64,000 bases of DNA from an uncultured Campylobacterales bacterium. GTDB taxonomy: Bacteria > Campylobacterota > Campylobacteria > Campylobacterales > Arcobacteraceae. Of the stretch, positions 17,561-27,016 are shown one piece after another (position 1 is the stretch's first letter; every line of letters begins with the position of its first letter). The position numbers were made by a program, and so were the translations under genes. The stretch is taken from the NCBI GenBank assembly GCA_947503785.1, contig CANNFB010000011.1:1-64000 (forward strand). The letters are read 5' to 3'. The notes beneath the pieces were generated by a model that saw nothing but the letters and a program-made list of their open reading frames with translations, was not told the origin of the DNA and searched no databases.

Positions 17561-18133
17561 ATGAAGCTAATAATAAGTTTTTTATTAAGTATAAATATTT
17601 TAATTGCAAGTGAATCAAATATTGTAAAAACTTCTGAATTAGAGCTTTTTTTATTTAAAGTAGGTTTTGAATCTTTATTAAAAGATGTTGATATTACAAA
17701 ACATAAGTCTAATTTAAATGAAAGTGAAGTAGAAAAATTAAACTCTAAAATAGAAATAATCATGGAAGAATTATATAAGGATAAAAGAGTTCTAAGAGAT
17801 GACTCAAAGAATATTGGAATTACTTATAATATTGATGAAGATGTAAAAAAAGAGATTTCTATTCTTAAAGATGAAGTTAGTTTATTAAAAAATCAAATTA
17901 ATAAACTATTATTAAATAAAAAGCCTGATGTAAAAAAAGTGGTATTAAATATACAGGAGTATAAGATAAAAGTAAACTCTGCAAATATTAGGGCTAGAGC
18001 TTTTCCTAGTTCAGAAATTATTGAGATATTACCTAAGGGTACTTTAGTTTCTGTTGAGTACTGTAATAAATTTGGCTGGTGTAAATTAAAAAATGAAAAG
18101 AAGTTTGTGTCAAGATTCTTACTTGAAAAGTAG
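17561..18133 (+). CDS. secreted protein with coiled coil and C-terminal SH3b domain
   Basis: 190 aa. Signal peptide MKLIISFLLSINILIAS, a central helical part with a heptad-like stretch (DVKKEISILKDEVSLLKNQI, about residues 105-125), and a bacterial SH3 domain at about 138-188: VNSANIRARAFPSSEIIEIL, PKGTLVSVEY and GWCKLKNEKKFVSRFL. AAGGA lies before the ATG. SH3b domains commonly bind peptidoglycan or proteins. It is the last gene of the gsp operon, so it may be a periplasmic accessory of the secretion machine, for example a wall-spanning factor. This is an inference from position. Confidence 0.75.
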   Translation: MKLIISFLLSINILIASESNIVKTSELELFLFKVGFESLLKDVDITKHKSNLNESEVEKLNSKIEIIMEELYKDKRVLRDDSKNIGITYNIDEDVKKEISILKDEVSLLKNQINKLLLNKKPDVKKVVLNIQEYKIKVNSANIRARAFPSSEIIEILPKGTLVSVEYCNKFGWCKLKNEKKFVSRFLLEK

Positions 18134-18134
18134 T

Positions 18135-18749
18135 TTATCCTTGAACATACTTCATAAGTGCATCATTTAAATGTAAAGATGCGATACTACTTTTAGGGTT
18201 GTTAGAGTTTAATACTTTATTACAATCTGAACATAATATAATGATATTTTCAAAATTGTACCCACCACCTTTTGCGATATCTTTAGCAAAAGTTGTAAAT
18301 ACATCTTCTAGTTTTATCTCTGTACCACATCTATTACATTTATTTCTATCTCTTTGCCAAGCTAAATCACGACGTTCTTGCCAATCTATTGGTGTTTTTG
18401 GATTTGAAAAAGATTTCTCTTCATATCCTGTCCAAAGTTTATCTCTAGGAATTCCTTTTTGAGTATTTTTTTCATACTCATAATAAAAAAATTGATTTAT
18501 GATATCTTCAACTATTAGAGTTTCTCTAATTCTAATATCTTTTTCATCTTTTGTTTTTTCTATTATTGAGTAATCAAAAGATATTTTAGGATGATTTTTT
18601 TGCATATGTAGTTTTAAGTCTTGTATGAAAAAGTCTAAAGAGCCTTTTTTATAAGCAAAAGAAAAAACTTTTTGCCTATAAATATAAAGAGGTATTAAAC
18701 AAATTGTTAATAATGTTGCAAATATTTCAAAAGTTGAATCTAATATCAC
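18135..18749 (-). CDS. membrane-anchored HNH-fold protein lacking the catalytic histidine
   Basis: 204 aa. Residues 6-26 form one membrane segment. The C-terminal treble-clef domain has zinc-ligand pairs CNRC (138-141) and CSDC (173-176), followed by Asn177, plus GGGYNFENIIILC. In active HNH enzymes the segment before Gly-Gly contains the D/H-H-I-x-P motif; here it reads VFTTFAKDIAKGGG without any His. The nuclease is therefore probably inactive or uses other residues. The segment ERRDLAWQRDRNKC is normal for the family. It lies 12 bases after the DUF5644-like gene and is convergent with the T2SS operon. Confidence 0.75.
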   Translation of the reverse strand: MILDSTFEIFATLLTICLIPLYIYRQKVFSFAYKKGSLDFFIQDLKLHMQKNHPKISFDYSIIEKTKDEKDIRIRETLIVEDIINQFFYYEYEKNTQKGIPRDKLWTGYEEKSFSNPKTPIDWQERRDLAWQRDRNKCNRCGTEIKLEDVFTTFAKDIAKGGGYNFENIIILCSDCNKVLNSNNPKSSIASLHLNDALMKYVQG

Positions 18750-18761
18750 TTTTTTTAAACC

Positions 18762-19856
18762 TTATATTATTTCAGGATTAATTTGATGCTTAAGAAGTGT
18801 TTCATTCGCAGCTTTGTGCTCACCCGTTGCTAACTTTTGTAACTCATTTACATGAATTACAGGTAAGATTACTTCTCTTCCTGAACACTTTTCTAATGCT
18901 TTTCTATTGTAATCAAAAATATAAAAATCATGGTCATTATCAACAAGTAAAAAATCAGCATTATTATCAAATGCATCTAAGATAATTGTAGTTGCAACGC
19001 AGTATGTGATTTCTTGGTTTTTATTAAATGTATTTTTTGCTAAGTCTAATTTTAAAGTCTCTAAATTTAAATTATTTGCATCTAACTTATTTAATAAAGA
19101 AGTTGCTTCTTTATTGTTTTCAGAAGGATAATAAGCAATGTTAAAACCTTTAAAATCATGTTTGATTTCTATATTTTCTTCTAGTTTCCCAAAGTCAATA
19201 ATTAGTGTATTTTTAATTCTAAAGTTTGTTTCTTCTTCTTTATTTAATAAGTTAAGTTTTTTTTGAATACTAACTATTTTTTCTTCAATTGAAATATCAA
19301 AGTTAAGTATTCTTTTTTCTAAACTTGTATGAAATGAAGCTCCAACTTCTTGTTCTTTTAAAACATCAAGTATTGCTTTTTCATTTTCTTTATTTGCTTC
19401 AATTAAATCAGCTGCTAAAAGTAAAATAGAATCACCAATATAATCACTTTTGTGATTTAGTGTATTTGAAGAGTAGTAATATTGTTTTAAATTTTGATAA
19501 TTTTTTTTATCCTCTTCAGATGTAAAATCATTTAAGATATTTAACTTTTGGTTAAAATCATTTTCATTAATTATTAGATCATTTCCCGCACGTCTAACTG
19601 AAATTGGTTCTATTGTTAAATCTTTGCCAAAGTTTTCAACTAAGTCTTCAATTTTTGTAGATGCTTTTAAATATGTTCCATTTACAACAAGATCAAAGTT
19701 TTCATCATTTTCATATCCAAATGGATTTTCATTATTGATTGTATTTAAAATATCTAATAATGTGATTTCAGTATTGATTTTTAAAAAATGCTTAGTGTAA
19801 AATGGTAAATAATCAGAGTTCTTGTCAAATTTGAATAAAGAGATTTCTAGTTTCAT
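18762..19856 (-). CDS. DUF5644-like Campylobacterota protein, function unknown
   Basis: 364 aa, no signal peptide or membrane segment. The first 100 residues (MKLEISLFKFDKNSDYLPFY, LLDILNTINNENPFGY, LVVNGTYLKASTKIEDL, LTIEPISVRR) have the pattern of the ubiquitin-like ferredoxin fold found at the start of succinate dehydrogenase SdhB, but without the cluster cysteines. The second part (IAYYPSENNKEATSLLNKLD, TYCVATTIILDAFDNNADFLLVDNDHDFYIF) resembles the cytosolic part of a CCG-type or DUF5644 protein. I recognise the combination from Campylobacterota but know no proven role. It starts 108 bases from the murA stop. Confidence 0.65.
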   Translation of the reverse strand: MKLEISLFKFDKNSDYLPFYTKHFLKINTEITLLDILNTINNENPFGYENDENFDLVVNGTYLKASTKIEDLVENFGKDLTIEPISVRRAGNDLIINENDFNQKLNILNDFTSEEDKKNYQNLKQYYYSSNTLNHKSDYIGDSILLLAADLIEANKENEKAILDVLKEQEVGASFHTSLEKRILNFDISIEEKIVSIQKKLNLLNKEEETNFRIKNTLIIDFGKLEENIEIKHDFKGFNIAYYPSENNKEATSLLNKLDANNLNLETLKLDLAKNTFNKNQEITYCVATTIILDAFDNNADFLLVDNDHDFYIFDYNRKALEKCSGREVILPVIHVNELQKLATGEHKAANETLLKHQINPEII

Positions 19857-19919
19857 ATTAATAGTTTCACCTTTTGTATATGTATAATTGTTATGATTTT
19901 ATTTAATTTATACTTAAAG

Positions 19920-19953
19920 AAATGATAAGTTACAAGTTTTTAACTTATCATTT
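19920..19953 (-). terminator. hairpin terminator after murA
   Basis: Perfect 13-base arms, AAATGATAAGTTA at 19920-19932 and its complement at 19941-19953, with an 8-base loop. It starts 12 bases beyond the murA stop; T-rich sequence (TTTCTTTAA) flanks it on the minus strand. Confidence 0.6.
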
Positions 19954-19964
19954 TAAATGCTGCG

Positions 19965-21230
19965 CTATTCAGTAAACCTTTTTACATCAGCACCAATATT
20001 CGTAAGCTTTCCTTCAAGGTCTTGATATCCTCTATCTAAATGATAAATTCTATGAATACTTGTTTCCCCTTTTGCAACTAATGCTGCAAGAACCAAAGCA
20101 GATGAAGCTCTTAAATCTGTAGCCATTACATCTGTACCATTTAGTGTTCCTTTTTTTCCATTTATTGTTGCAGTGTTTCCATTTAAATGAATGTCCGCAC
20201 CTAATCTTAATAATTCACTAACATGCATAAATCTATTTTCAAATAATCTCTCATCAATAGTACTTGTACCATTTGCTTGAGTTGCTAGTGCCATAAATTG
20301 TGCTTGCATATCTGTAGGAAATCCTGGATATTCTGTTGTAATAATATTTACAGGTTTGATTTCATTTGTAGGAAGAATAGTTACACTTGTTTCGTCTTGT
20401 AATACTTCAAAATTCATTTCTTCAAGTTTTGATGTAATCGCATCTAAGTGTAAAGGAATAACGTTATTGATTTTTATCTTTTGATTTGTAATTGCTGCTG
20501 CACACATATAAGTACCAGCTTCAATTCTATCTGGTATTACATCAAAGTCTTTTATCTCTAGAAGTTCTTTATTTGTTCCTGTAATTTTTAATGTTGAAGT
20601 ACCAATACCTTCTATTTGAACTCCTGCACTTGCAATTACTTCACAAAGTTGAACAATTTCAGGTTCTTTAGCTGCATTTACAATTGTTGTAGTACCTTGT
20701 GCTAAAGCTGCTGCCATAACAATATTTTCAGTTCCACCAACAGTTACTTTATCAAATACAATTTTTGCACCCTTTAAACCTTCTGGCGCAGTAGCTTCAA
20801 TATAACCATGATTAATTACAATTTTTGCACCCATTGCTTCTAATGCTTTTAAATGTAAATCAACAGGTCTTTGACCAATTGCACAACCACCTGGAAGTGA
20901 AACTTCACAGTGTCCAAATCTTGCTAAAATTGGTCCTAGAACTAAAATTGAAGCTCTCATTGTTTTTACAATATCATAAGTTGCAGTTGTATTATTCATT
21001 GCAGATGTTGATATATTTGCTGTGTTCCCTTCTTTTGTAAAAGTTCCACCAAGTTTACCAATAAGTTTTAAAAATGTATTGATATCCACAACGTCGGGTA
21101 AGTTACCCATTTTGATTTCATTTTTTGCTAAAATTGTACATGCGATTAAAGGTAATGCTGCATTCTTTGCACCTGAAATGCTAACTTCTCCTGAAAGTTT
21201 TTTTTCTCCAAGAATCTTTAAATATTCCAT
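19965..21230 (-). CDS. murA: UDP-N-acetylglucosamine 1-carboxyvinyltransferase MurA
   Basis: 421 aa, the normal length. First committed step of peptidoglycan synthesis, enolpyruvyl transfer from PEP to UDP-GlcNAc. The start [20 protein letters not shown] contains the conserved Lys-Asn pair (22-23). The active-site loop [16 protein letters not shown] places the catalytic Cys at 116, the residue targeted by fosfomycin. [22 protein letters not shown] near 365-385 is also diagnostic. It is a single gene with its own hairpin terminator. Confidence 0.97.
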   Translation of the reverse strand: MEYLKILGEKKLSGEVSISGAKNAALPLIACTILAKNEIKMGNLPDVVDINTFLKLIGKLGGTFTKEGNTANISTSAMNNTTATYDIVKTMRASILVLGPILARFGHCEVSLPGGCAIGQRPVDLHLKALEAMGAKIVINHGYIEATAPEGLKGAKIVFDKVTVGGTENIVMAAALAQGTTTIVNAAKEPEIVQLCEVIASAGVQIEGIGTSTLKITGTNKELLEIKDFDVIPDRIEAGTYMCAAAITNQKIKINNVIPLHLDAITSKLEEMNFEVLQDETSVTILPTNEIKPVNIITTEYPGFPTDMQAQFMALATQANGTSTIDERLFENRFMHVSELLRLGADIHLNGNTATINGKKGTLNGTDVMATDLRASSALVLAALVAKGETSIHRIYHLDRGYQDLEGKLTNIGADVKRFTE

Positions 21231-21366
21231 ATTATTCCTACTATAAATATATTGTTATTTTATATAAAGTATACATTTTACCTAAAGTATGCTTTAAAGA
21301 ATAAAACTAATAATCTTTGTTTAATATATATAGGAATACAATTGCGATTTTAATTTAGGAATGATA

Positions 21367-22251
21367 ATGGATAATCAAGTACTTCAAGGTGCTAAATATA
21401 TGATATTTGCTTCTTTGCTTTTTGCATTTATGGGTGCAGTTGCAAAAGAACTAAGTGACTCAATGAGTTCTATTGAAGTAGTTTTCTTCAGAAACGTATT
21501 TGGTGTTTTTTTAATTTTAATTTCAATTTATAGAAAACCTTTATCTCAAGTTGGAGGTAAGTTTTGGCTATTAGTTTTTAGAGGAATGGCAGGATTTATT
21601 GCCTTACTATTTTTCTTTTATAATATCTCACAAATACCTTTGGCTGAAGCTATGACTTTTTCTAAAACTTCTACAATTTTTTCTGCAATCTTTGCATATT
21701 TATTTGTACAAGAAAAACTTGGATTTAAAGGTTGGTTAGGAGTTTTTGTAGGTTTTATAGGAATACTTTTTATGACAGGCTTTAATCCAGATAATCTAGA
21801 AAAAACAGATTATTTAGGAATACTTTGTGGAGTAGGAGCGGGACTTGCCTATACTTCTATTAGAGAACTTCGAAAATTTTATGATTCAAGAGCAATAGTA
21901 TTATCTTTTATGACTATAGGAACTATAGGACCTTTAATTTTACTAATAATTGGTTCTTTTTACCAAAATCCTAGTTTAGACTTTCTATTTGCTACCTTTG
22001 TTATGCCAAAAGCAAATGATTGGTATTATATTATTTTATTAGGAATTTTTGCGACAATGGCACAAATTTATATGACAAAAGCATACTCTTGCGCTAAAGC
22101 AGGGATTATTGGAACTATTTCTTACTCAAATATTATATTTTCAATTATTTTAGGAGTTATTTTAGGTGATGCCTTCCCTGATATTTGGATTTCTTTTGGT
22201 ATACTACTTATAGTTTTAAGTGGACTTTTAGTCTCTAGTAAAAAAAGCTAA
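21367..22251 (+). CDS. DMT superfamily transporter with two EamA domains
   Basis: 294 aa. TTAGGA at 21354-21359 suits the ATG at 21367 (MDNQVLQGAKYM) and is too close to the in-frame ATG at 21361. About ten hydrophobic segments in two repeats are visible; the first repeat ends SKTSTIFSAIFAYLFVQEKLGFKGWLGVF-like sequence, the second ends SYSNIIFSIILGVILGDAFPD, the typical EamA glycine/proline pattern. Substrate cannot be inferred; relatives export amino acids or metabolites. It precedes the glutamate synthase-like gene by 11 bases and may share its transcript. Confidence 0.88.
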   Translation: MDNQVLQGAKYMIFASLLFAFMGAVAKELSDSMSSIEVVFFRNVFGVFLILISIYRKPLSQVGGKFWLLVFRGMAGFIALLFFFYNISQIPLAEAMTFSKTSTIFSAIFAYLFVQEKLGFKGWLGVFVGFIGILFMTGFNPDNLEKTDYLGILCGVGAGLAYTSIRELRKFYDSRAIVLSFMTIGTIGPLILLIIGSFYQNPSLDFLFATFVMPKANDWYYIILLGIFATMAQIYMTKAYSCAKAGIIGTISYSNIIFSIILGVILGDAFPDIWISFGILLIVLSGLLVSSKKS

Positions 22252-22262
22252 TAAGGATAATT

Positions 22263-23990
22263 ATGGATTTAGAATTAAGTACTATAGAATGGATTTTATT
22301 TGCACTTGTAATTTTTGCATGGTTTATTTATGATAAATATGTTCAAAGAGAACATCAATTATTAGTAAATTATCCAATAATTGGAAGACTTAGGTTTGTA
22401 TTAGAAGAAGCACGAGAACCTTTTAGGCAATATTTTGGTGATGAAAAGTTTTATGAATCTAAGGACAAATTAGATTGGGTTTATAAGGCTGCTAGTGATG
22501 TTCCAAATTACGCATCATTTTCTCCTGCTCAACCTTTACCTAATCCAAAATTTATGATTAAACATGCAAATATTGTACTTAATGATGATGAGGTAGATAA
22601 AGATTTTGAAGTTGTATTTGGAGAAAATAGAAAAAAACCTTATGTAGCAAAATCTATAATTGCAAGATCTGCCATGAGTGATGGATCTATTTCTCCTGAG
22701 GGTACTAGAGCTTTTGTTCGTGGTGCTTATATGGGAGGCTTTCCTATTAATTCGGGTGAGGGGGGAGTTACTTCTAACTTCTTTATTACACATCAAGAGT
22801 ATAAACCTGAATATATGAAAATTGTTCATGGATCAGTAATTGCAAAAAAAGTAAAAGATATAGTAAGCTTTTTCTTTAACGGTGCAATGGCAGCGGATGT
22901 TTATAGAAGTATGGTTTTTGGAAAAGATAAAGAAGCAGAAACTTACGTATTTGATTTAAAATCTCAACTGTTTCATAGAATTAATTGGGATGCTCCAATA
23001 GAGAACTTTCCTAAAGAAGTTCCTTCTGATATGGCTGACATAATTTTACAGTTAAGTTCAGGTCTTTATGGTGCAAGAGATAAAGATGGAAATTTTGATC
23101 CAGATAGATATGAAAAAACAATGAGATTTTGTCAAATGACTGAAATCAAAATTGCTCAAGGTGCAAAGCAAACAGGTGGAAAATTAGCAGCTCATAAAGT
23201 AACCCCTGCAATTGCATATTATAGAAATGTAGAAGCTTATAAAGATGTCTTTTCTCCAAATAGATTCCCTTATGCAAATACAATTGAAGAGTTATTCGAT
23301 TTTATTGGAACTTTACAAAAAATATCAGGTAAACCAGTAGGTATAAAAATAGTAATTTCAGATGTGGAAAATATTGAACCTTTTGCAATTGAAATGAAAA
23401 ATAGAATTGATGCTGGAGATGATAGATATCCTGATTTTATTTCTATAGATGGAGGATCAGGAGGAAGTGCTACTGCACCTATTGAAATGATGGAAAGGGT
23501 TGGATTAAGTATTAGGGATTCAATTTATTTAGTTGATAAAGTATTACTCGATTATGGCATTAGACAGCATGTAAAACTTGTTGCTAGTGGTAAGGTATTA
23601 ACTCCTGATGATATTATAGTTATTATGTCTTTAGGTGCTGATTTTATTCAAATAGCACGTGGATTTATGATGAGTGCAGGGTGTATTCGTGCACGATATT
23701 GTTCAGGTACAACTGGTCATGTTTGTCCAGTTGGCCTTGCTACTCAAGATAAGAGTAAAAGAAAAAAATATTTCGTATATAAACAAGCTAAAAAAGTAAG
23801 AAATTATCATAACAACTTATTAAAAAGTGTTAAAGGTATGTTAGCAATTATGGGTTTAAAAAATATAAACCAATTAAATAAAAAAAGCATAATATTTATT
23901 GATAAAAATTCAAAAATTCATGATGATATTCATAAAGTATTTGAAAGAAGACATGATATTAAAAAAGATAAAAAAGGGGAAGTATCATGA
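22263..23990 (+). CDS. membrane-tethered FMN-binding glutamate synthase-like protein
   Basis: 575 aa. One N-terminal membrane segment (IEWILFALVIFAWFIYDKYV, about residues 8-27) precedes a glutamate synthase FMN barrel. Landmarks are SAMSDGSISPEGTRAF (near 135), EIKIAQGAKQTGGKL-type loop near 295-305, ISIDGGSGGSATAPIEM near 395 and CIRARYCSGTTGHVCPVGLATQ near 475, the Cys-rich site that binds a 3Fe-4S cluster in GltB. It lacks the amidotransferase and NADPH (GltD) parts, so electron and ammonia donors are unknown. The stop overlaps the next ATG by four bases. A glutamate-forming or FMN-redox role at the membrane is an inference. Confidence 0.88.
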   Translation: MDLELSTIEWILFALVIFAWFIYDKYVQREHQLLVNYPIIGRLRFVLEEAREPFRQYFGDEKFYESKDKLDWVYKAASDVPNYASFSPAQPLPNPKFMIKHANIVLNDDEVDKDFEVVFGENRKKPYVAKSIIARSAMSDGSISPEGTRAFVRGAYMGGFPINSGEGGVTSNFFITHQEYKPEYMKIVHGSVIAKKVKDIVSFFFNGAMAADVYRSMVFGKDKEAETYVFDLKSQLFHRINWDAPIENFPKEVPSDMADIILQLSSGLYGARDKDGNFDPDRYEKTMRFCQMTEIKIAQGAKQTGGKLAAHKVTPAIAYYRNVEAYKDVFSPNRFPYANTIEELFDFIGTLQKISGKPVGIKIVISDVENIEPFAIEMKNRIDAGDDRYPDFISIDGGSGGSATAPIEMMERVGLSIRDSIYLVDKVLLDYGIRQHVKLVASGKVLTPDDIIVIMSLGADFIQIARGFMMSAGCIRARYCSGTTGHVCPVGLATQDKSKRKKYFVYKQAKKVRNYHNNLLKSVKGMLAIMGLKNINQLNKKSIIFIDKNSKIHDDIHKVFERRHDIKKDKKGEVS

Positions 23991-24364
23991 ATTTGGATAA
24001 GGTAATATCTGGATTTTTTATTATTTTAGCAATGACTGTTAACTTTGGGTTTTTCTATGGAGATATGCACTCTTTAGAATCACATAGCAAATATGAGTTA
24101 TTTGCAGCAATTATTATAAATGTAATTGCAACAACATTAAAATTAGGTGATAAAACGCAAATGGGCTCAGTATTATTAGCAACATCACTTGTTGCAGATA
24201 TTCAGCTTTTAGCTGCTGCAATTATATGGACAGTTGCAGCTTATGTTTATGTTGTAGATGCTGAGATTATTGGAACAATTGTTTCTTTATCTGGAGGAGC
24301 ATTATTAGCAAATATTGTATCAGTATTATTATATGTAGGTGATACATTAAAATCAAAAAGATAA
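23987..24364 (+). CDS. DUF6394-like small integral membrane protein
   Basis: 125 aa. Three or four hydrophobic segments: VISGFFIILAMTVNFGFFYG, LFAAIIINVIATTLKL, QLLAAAIIWTVAAYVYV and GGALLANIVSVLLYV. A conserved HSLESHSKYELFAA stretch links the first two. I recognise the type from Campylobacterota, where it stands before a potassium channel gene, but no function is known. It overlaps the upstream gene by four bases and precedes the channel gene by 15, so the three form a coupled unit. Confidence 0.75.
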   Translation: MNLDKVISGFFIILAMTVNFGFFYGDMHSLESHSKYELFAAIIINVIATTLKLGDKTQMGSVLLATSLVADIQLLAAAIIWTVAAYVYVVDAEIIGTIVSLSGGALLANIVSVLLYVGDTLKSKR

Positions 24365-24379
24365 AAATAGGTTTTAATT

Positions 24380-26068
24380 TTGGAAAATAGTTCATTATTT
24401 ATAATATTACATAGAATGAGAATACCATTTTTAGTAATTATTATAACCTATACAATTGCAATTGTAGGTCTAATATTAATAGAAGGAGTAGATACTCAAG
24501 GTAATCCTCATCACATGGGAATCTTTGATGCTTTCTATTTTATAACATATACAGCTACTACAATTGGGTTTGGTGAAACGCCTTATGAGTTTAATTATTC
24601 TCAAAGAATTTGGGTGACTTTTTCAATTTACTTAACTGTTTTAGGTTGGTTTTATGGAATTGGTTCACTAGTTTCCTTACTACAGGATAAACTATTTTTA
24701 CAAGAGATTGAAAAAGCTAAGTTTACTAGACAAATAAAAGGTTTAAAAGAAAGATTTATTATTATTCTAGGTTATAATCAAATTACAAGTGAAATTATTA
24801 ATAAAGCTTTAAAGCAGGGGGTTAGAACTGTAGTAATAGAAAAAGATAAAAATAGAATAAATCATCTTATTTTAGAAAGTTTTACTCCTACTGTTCCTGT
24901 TTTATTTTCAGAAAGTTATAGTTTAAAAGCTTTAGAACTAGCTGGAATAAAAAAAAATAATTGTAAGGCAATTGTATCTTTATTTGAAGATGATGCTTTA
25001 AATTTAAAAATATCATTAATTGCAAGATTATTAAATAAAAATGTAAAAATTGCAGCAAAATCCACAACAACAAATCATAGTGAGAATTTAAAAGATTTAG
25101 ATGTTGAAATAATTGCAAATCCTTTCTCAATAATCTCCTCAGAAGTAAATATGGCATTAATTGCTCCAAACTTATTAAAGCTTGAAAAATGGCTTTATCG
25201 AATTGATAACTTAAGTGCAAAACTTCCATCTTTCCCAAGTGGAAAGTATATTATTTGTGGTTATGGAAGAATGGGCAGAAAAATTTATGAGAAACTAAAA
25301 AAGAATAATATCGAAGTTGAACTAGTTGAAATAAATAAAAGTAATATAAATATCTTTACTAAAGAAGAAATGGAACATATTAACTTTGGTGATGCTGATG
25401 ATAAAGAGATGTTATTAGAAATAGGGATTAAAGAATCTGTCGCAATTATTGCTGCAACTAATGATGACACAACAAACTTATCTGTTTTAGCAACTGCAAA
25501 GAAACTAAACCCCGAAATTATGACAATAGTACGTGAAAATGAAATGGAAGATTTTTCCATTTTTGATAATGCCAATATTGATCATATCTTTATGCCTTCA
25601 AAAATATTAATTAATAAAACAGCAAATGCTTTAATTAATCCACTTTCAGATAAGTTTATTAGATTGATTCTAAAGAAAGATGAAAATTGGGCAGCAAAAG
25701 TTGTAAGAAGGTTAGTTGAAGATATAAATGACAACCCAACACTTATAGAATTTAGTATAAATCAAAAATATACACCCCAAATATATAATCATTTAGATGA
25801 AGATAATAGCTTGACTTTAGATTTATTAGCTACGTCTTTACATAATAAAGAACAGAGAAATAATGTGGTACCATTATTACTACAAAGAGAAGATAATATA
25901 ACTCTTCTGCCTATATTTGAACACAATTTAAAAATAGGGGATAAAATTTTATTAGCCTGTGATGAGCATGCTAAAGATGATATTGAATATATTTGTCAAA
26001 ATATTTATGAATTTCATTATGCCTTAACTGGGGAAGAAAAGAAAATGATTTTTAAAGGAAAAAAATGA
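24380..26068 (+). CDS. two-TM potassium channel with two RCK (TrkA-N/TrkA-C) modules
   Basis: 562 aa with a TTG start. Two membrane helices flank a pore loop with selectivity filter TTIGFGE at residues 60-66 (canonical T-x-G-Y/F-G-D/E). Two tandem Rossmann RCK modules follow: the first begins [15 protein letters not shown] near 130, the second [17 protein letters not shown] near 290, with TrkA-C-like tails up to the C-terminus ([22 protein letters not shown]). It should be a ligand-gated potassium channel of the MthK/Kch group, probably sensing a nucleotide or ion. The stop overlaps kdsA by four bases. Confidence 0.9.
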   Translation: MENSSLFIILHRMRIPFLVIIITYTIAIVGLILIEGVDTQGNPHHMGIFDAFYFITYTATTIGFGETPYEFNYSQRIWVTFSIYLTVLGWFYGIGSLVSLLQDKLFLQEIEKAKFTRQIKGLKERFIIILGYNQITSEIINKALKQGVRTVVIEKDKNRINHLILESFTPTVPVLFSESYSLKALELAGIKKNNCKAIVSLFEDDALNLKISLIARLLNKNVKIAAKSTTTNHSENLKDLDVEIIANPFSIISSEVNMALIAPNLLKLEKWLYRIDNLSAKLPSFPSGKYIICGYGRMGRKIYEKLKKNNIEVELVEINKSNINIFTKEEMEHINFGDADDKEMLLEIGIKESVAIIAATNDDTTNLSVLATAKKLNPEIMTIVRENEMEDFSIFDNANIDHIFMPSKILINKTANALINPLSDKFIRLILKKDENWAAKVVRRLVEDINDNPTLIEFSINQKYTPQIYNHLDEDNSLTLDLLATSLHNKEQRNNVVPLLLQREDNITLLPIFEHNLKIGDKILLACDEHAKDDIEYICQNIYEFHYALTGEEKKMIFKGKK

Positions 26069-26865
26069 AAATATTAACAGGACCATGTGTTTTAGAAGAT
26101 AGAGACACTGTAATGAGAATTGCTGAAAAATTACAACCATTAAGTGAAGATAAAAGAGTTGAATTTTATTTTAAAGCTTCATTTGATAAAGCGAATAGAA
26201 CGAGTTTAGACTCATATAGAGGACCTGGACTTGAAGAAGGTTTAAAATTATTTCAAGAGATAAAAGAACAGTTTGGTTATAAATTAGTAACAGATATTCA
26301 TGAATCATGCCAAGCAAAACCTGCTGGTGAAGTATTAGATATTTTACAAATACCAGCATTTTTATGTAGACAAACTGATTTATTAGTTGAAGCTGCAAAA
26401 ACAAACTGTACTATTAATATCAAAAAAGGACAGTTTTTAGCAGCTGGAAGTATGAAGCATCCTGTTGAAAAAGTTTTAAGAACTAGAGGAATTAACGAAG
26501 TTAATTATGAAAACTCTGATAAAAATGGTGTATGGCTTTGTGAAAGAGGAAATGTATTTGGATATGGAGCATTAGTAGTTGATATGAAAAACTTAATTGC
26601 TATGAGAGAATATGCACCAGTAATTTTTGATGCAACTCACTCAGCACAAGTTCCAAGTACGGGTGGAACTACAGGAGGAAACTCTGCACTAGTTCCAAGC
26701 TTAGCAAAAGCAGCAGCTGCTGTTGGTGTTGATGGTTTCTTCTTTGAAACACACACAGACCCAAGTGTTGCTTTAAGTGATGGACCAAATATGGTACAAG
26801 TTGATGAGTTATATAAAGTAATCAATGACTTATTTGCTATTCAAAATGCACTAAACTATAAATAA
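26065..26865 (+). CDS. kdsA: 3-deoxy-8-phosphooctulonate synthase (KDO-8-P synthase)
   Basis: 266 aa. Condenses PEP with arabinose 5-phosphate for LPS inner core. It starts at GPCVLEDRD, then has [48 protein letters not shown] and [13 protein letters not shown], all conserved in KdsA. Both GPCVLE and the CRQTD metal/substrate site are intact. The order kdsA-ribH-nusB-pyrF is the same as in Campylobacter jejuni. Confidence 0.97.
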   Translation: MKILTGPCVLEDRDTVMRIAEKLQPLSEDKRVEFYFKASFDKANRTSLDSYRGPGLEEGLKLFQEIKEQFGYKLVTDIHESCQAKPAGEVLDILQIPAFLCRQTDLLVEAAKTNCTINIKKGQFLAAGSMKHPVEKVLRTRGINEVNYENSDKNGVWLCERGNVFGYGALVVDMKNLIAMREYAPVIFDATHSAQVPSTGGTTGGNSALVPSLAKAAAAVGVDGFFFETHTDPSVALSDGPNMVQVDELYKVINDLFAIQNALNYK

Positions 26866-26880
26866 CATATTTATAATACA

Positions 26881-26900
26881 AGAGGACATAAAGTCCTTTT
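26881..26900 (+). terminator. short hairpin terminator after kdsA
   Basis: AGAGGAC, loop ATAAA, GTCCTTTT: a seven-pair stem (one G-T) merging into four T residues, 16 bases beyond the kdsA stop. It is modest in strength. Confidence 0.45.
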
Positions 26901-26946
26901 GTAAACTACTTAAAACATCTTTTCTTAAAACTAATCAAACTTTAGA

Positions 26947-27010
26947 TATAATCGCAAAATATAAATAAATATAATAAGTAATTTTTTTGTTATTACTTAT
27001 TTTTTTGGAG
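26947..27010 (+). promoter_or_regulatory. ribH promoter with terminator-like hairpin in the leader
   Basis: TATAAT at 26947-26952 is the likely -10 box. The leader then contains ATAAGTAAT (26974-26982) and its perfect complement ATTACTTAT (26992-27000), followed at once by TTTTTT and the GGAG ribosome site (27007-27010) of ribH. As RNA this is a nine-pair stem with a U run, the form of an intrinsic terminator, between promoter and first gene. It may act as an attenuator or simply modulate expression. It is far too short for an FMN riboswitch. Confidence 0.45.
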
Positions 27011-27016
27011 AATTAA

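Noticed and set aside
26866-27016. FMN riboswitch before ribH
   Set aside because: The leader is about 60 bases with a single hairpin and lacks the RFN element helices.
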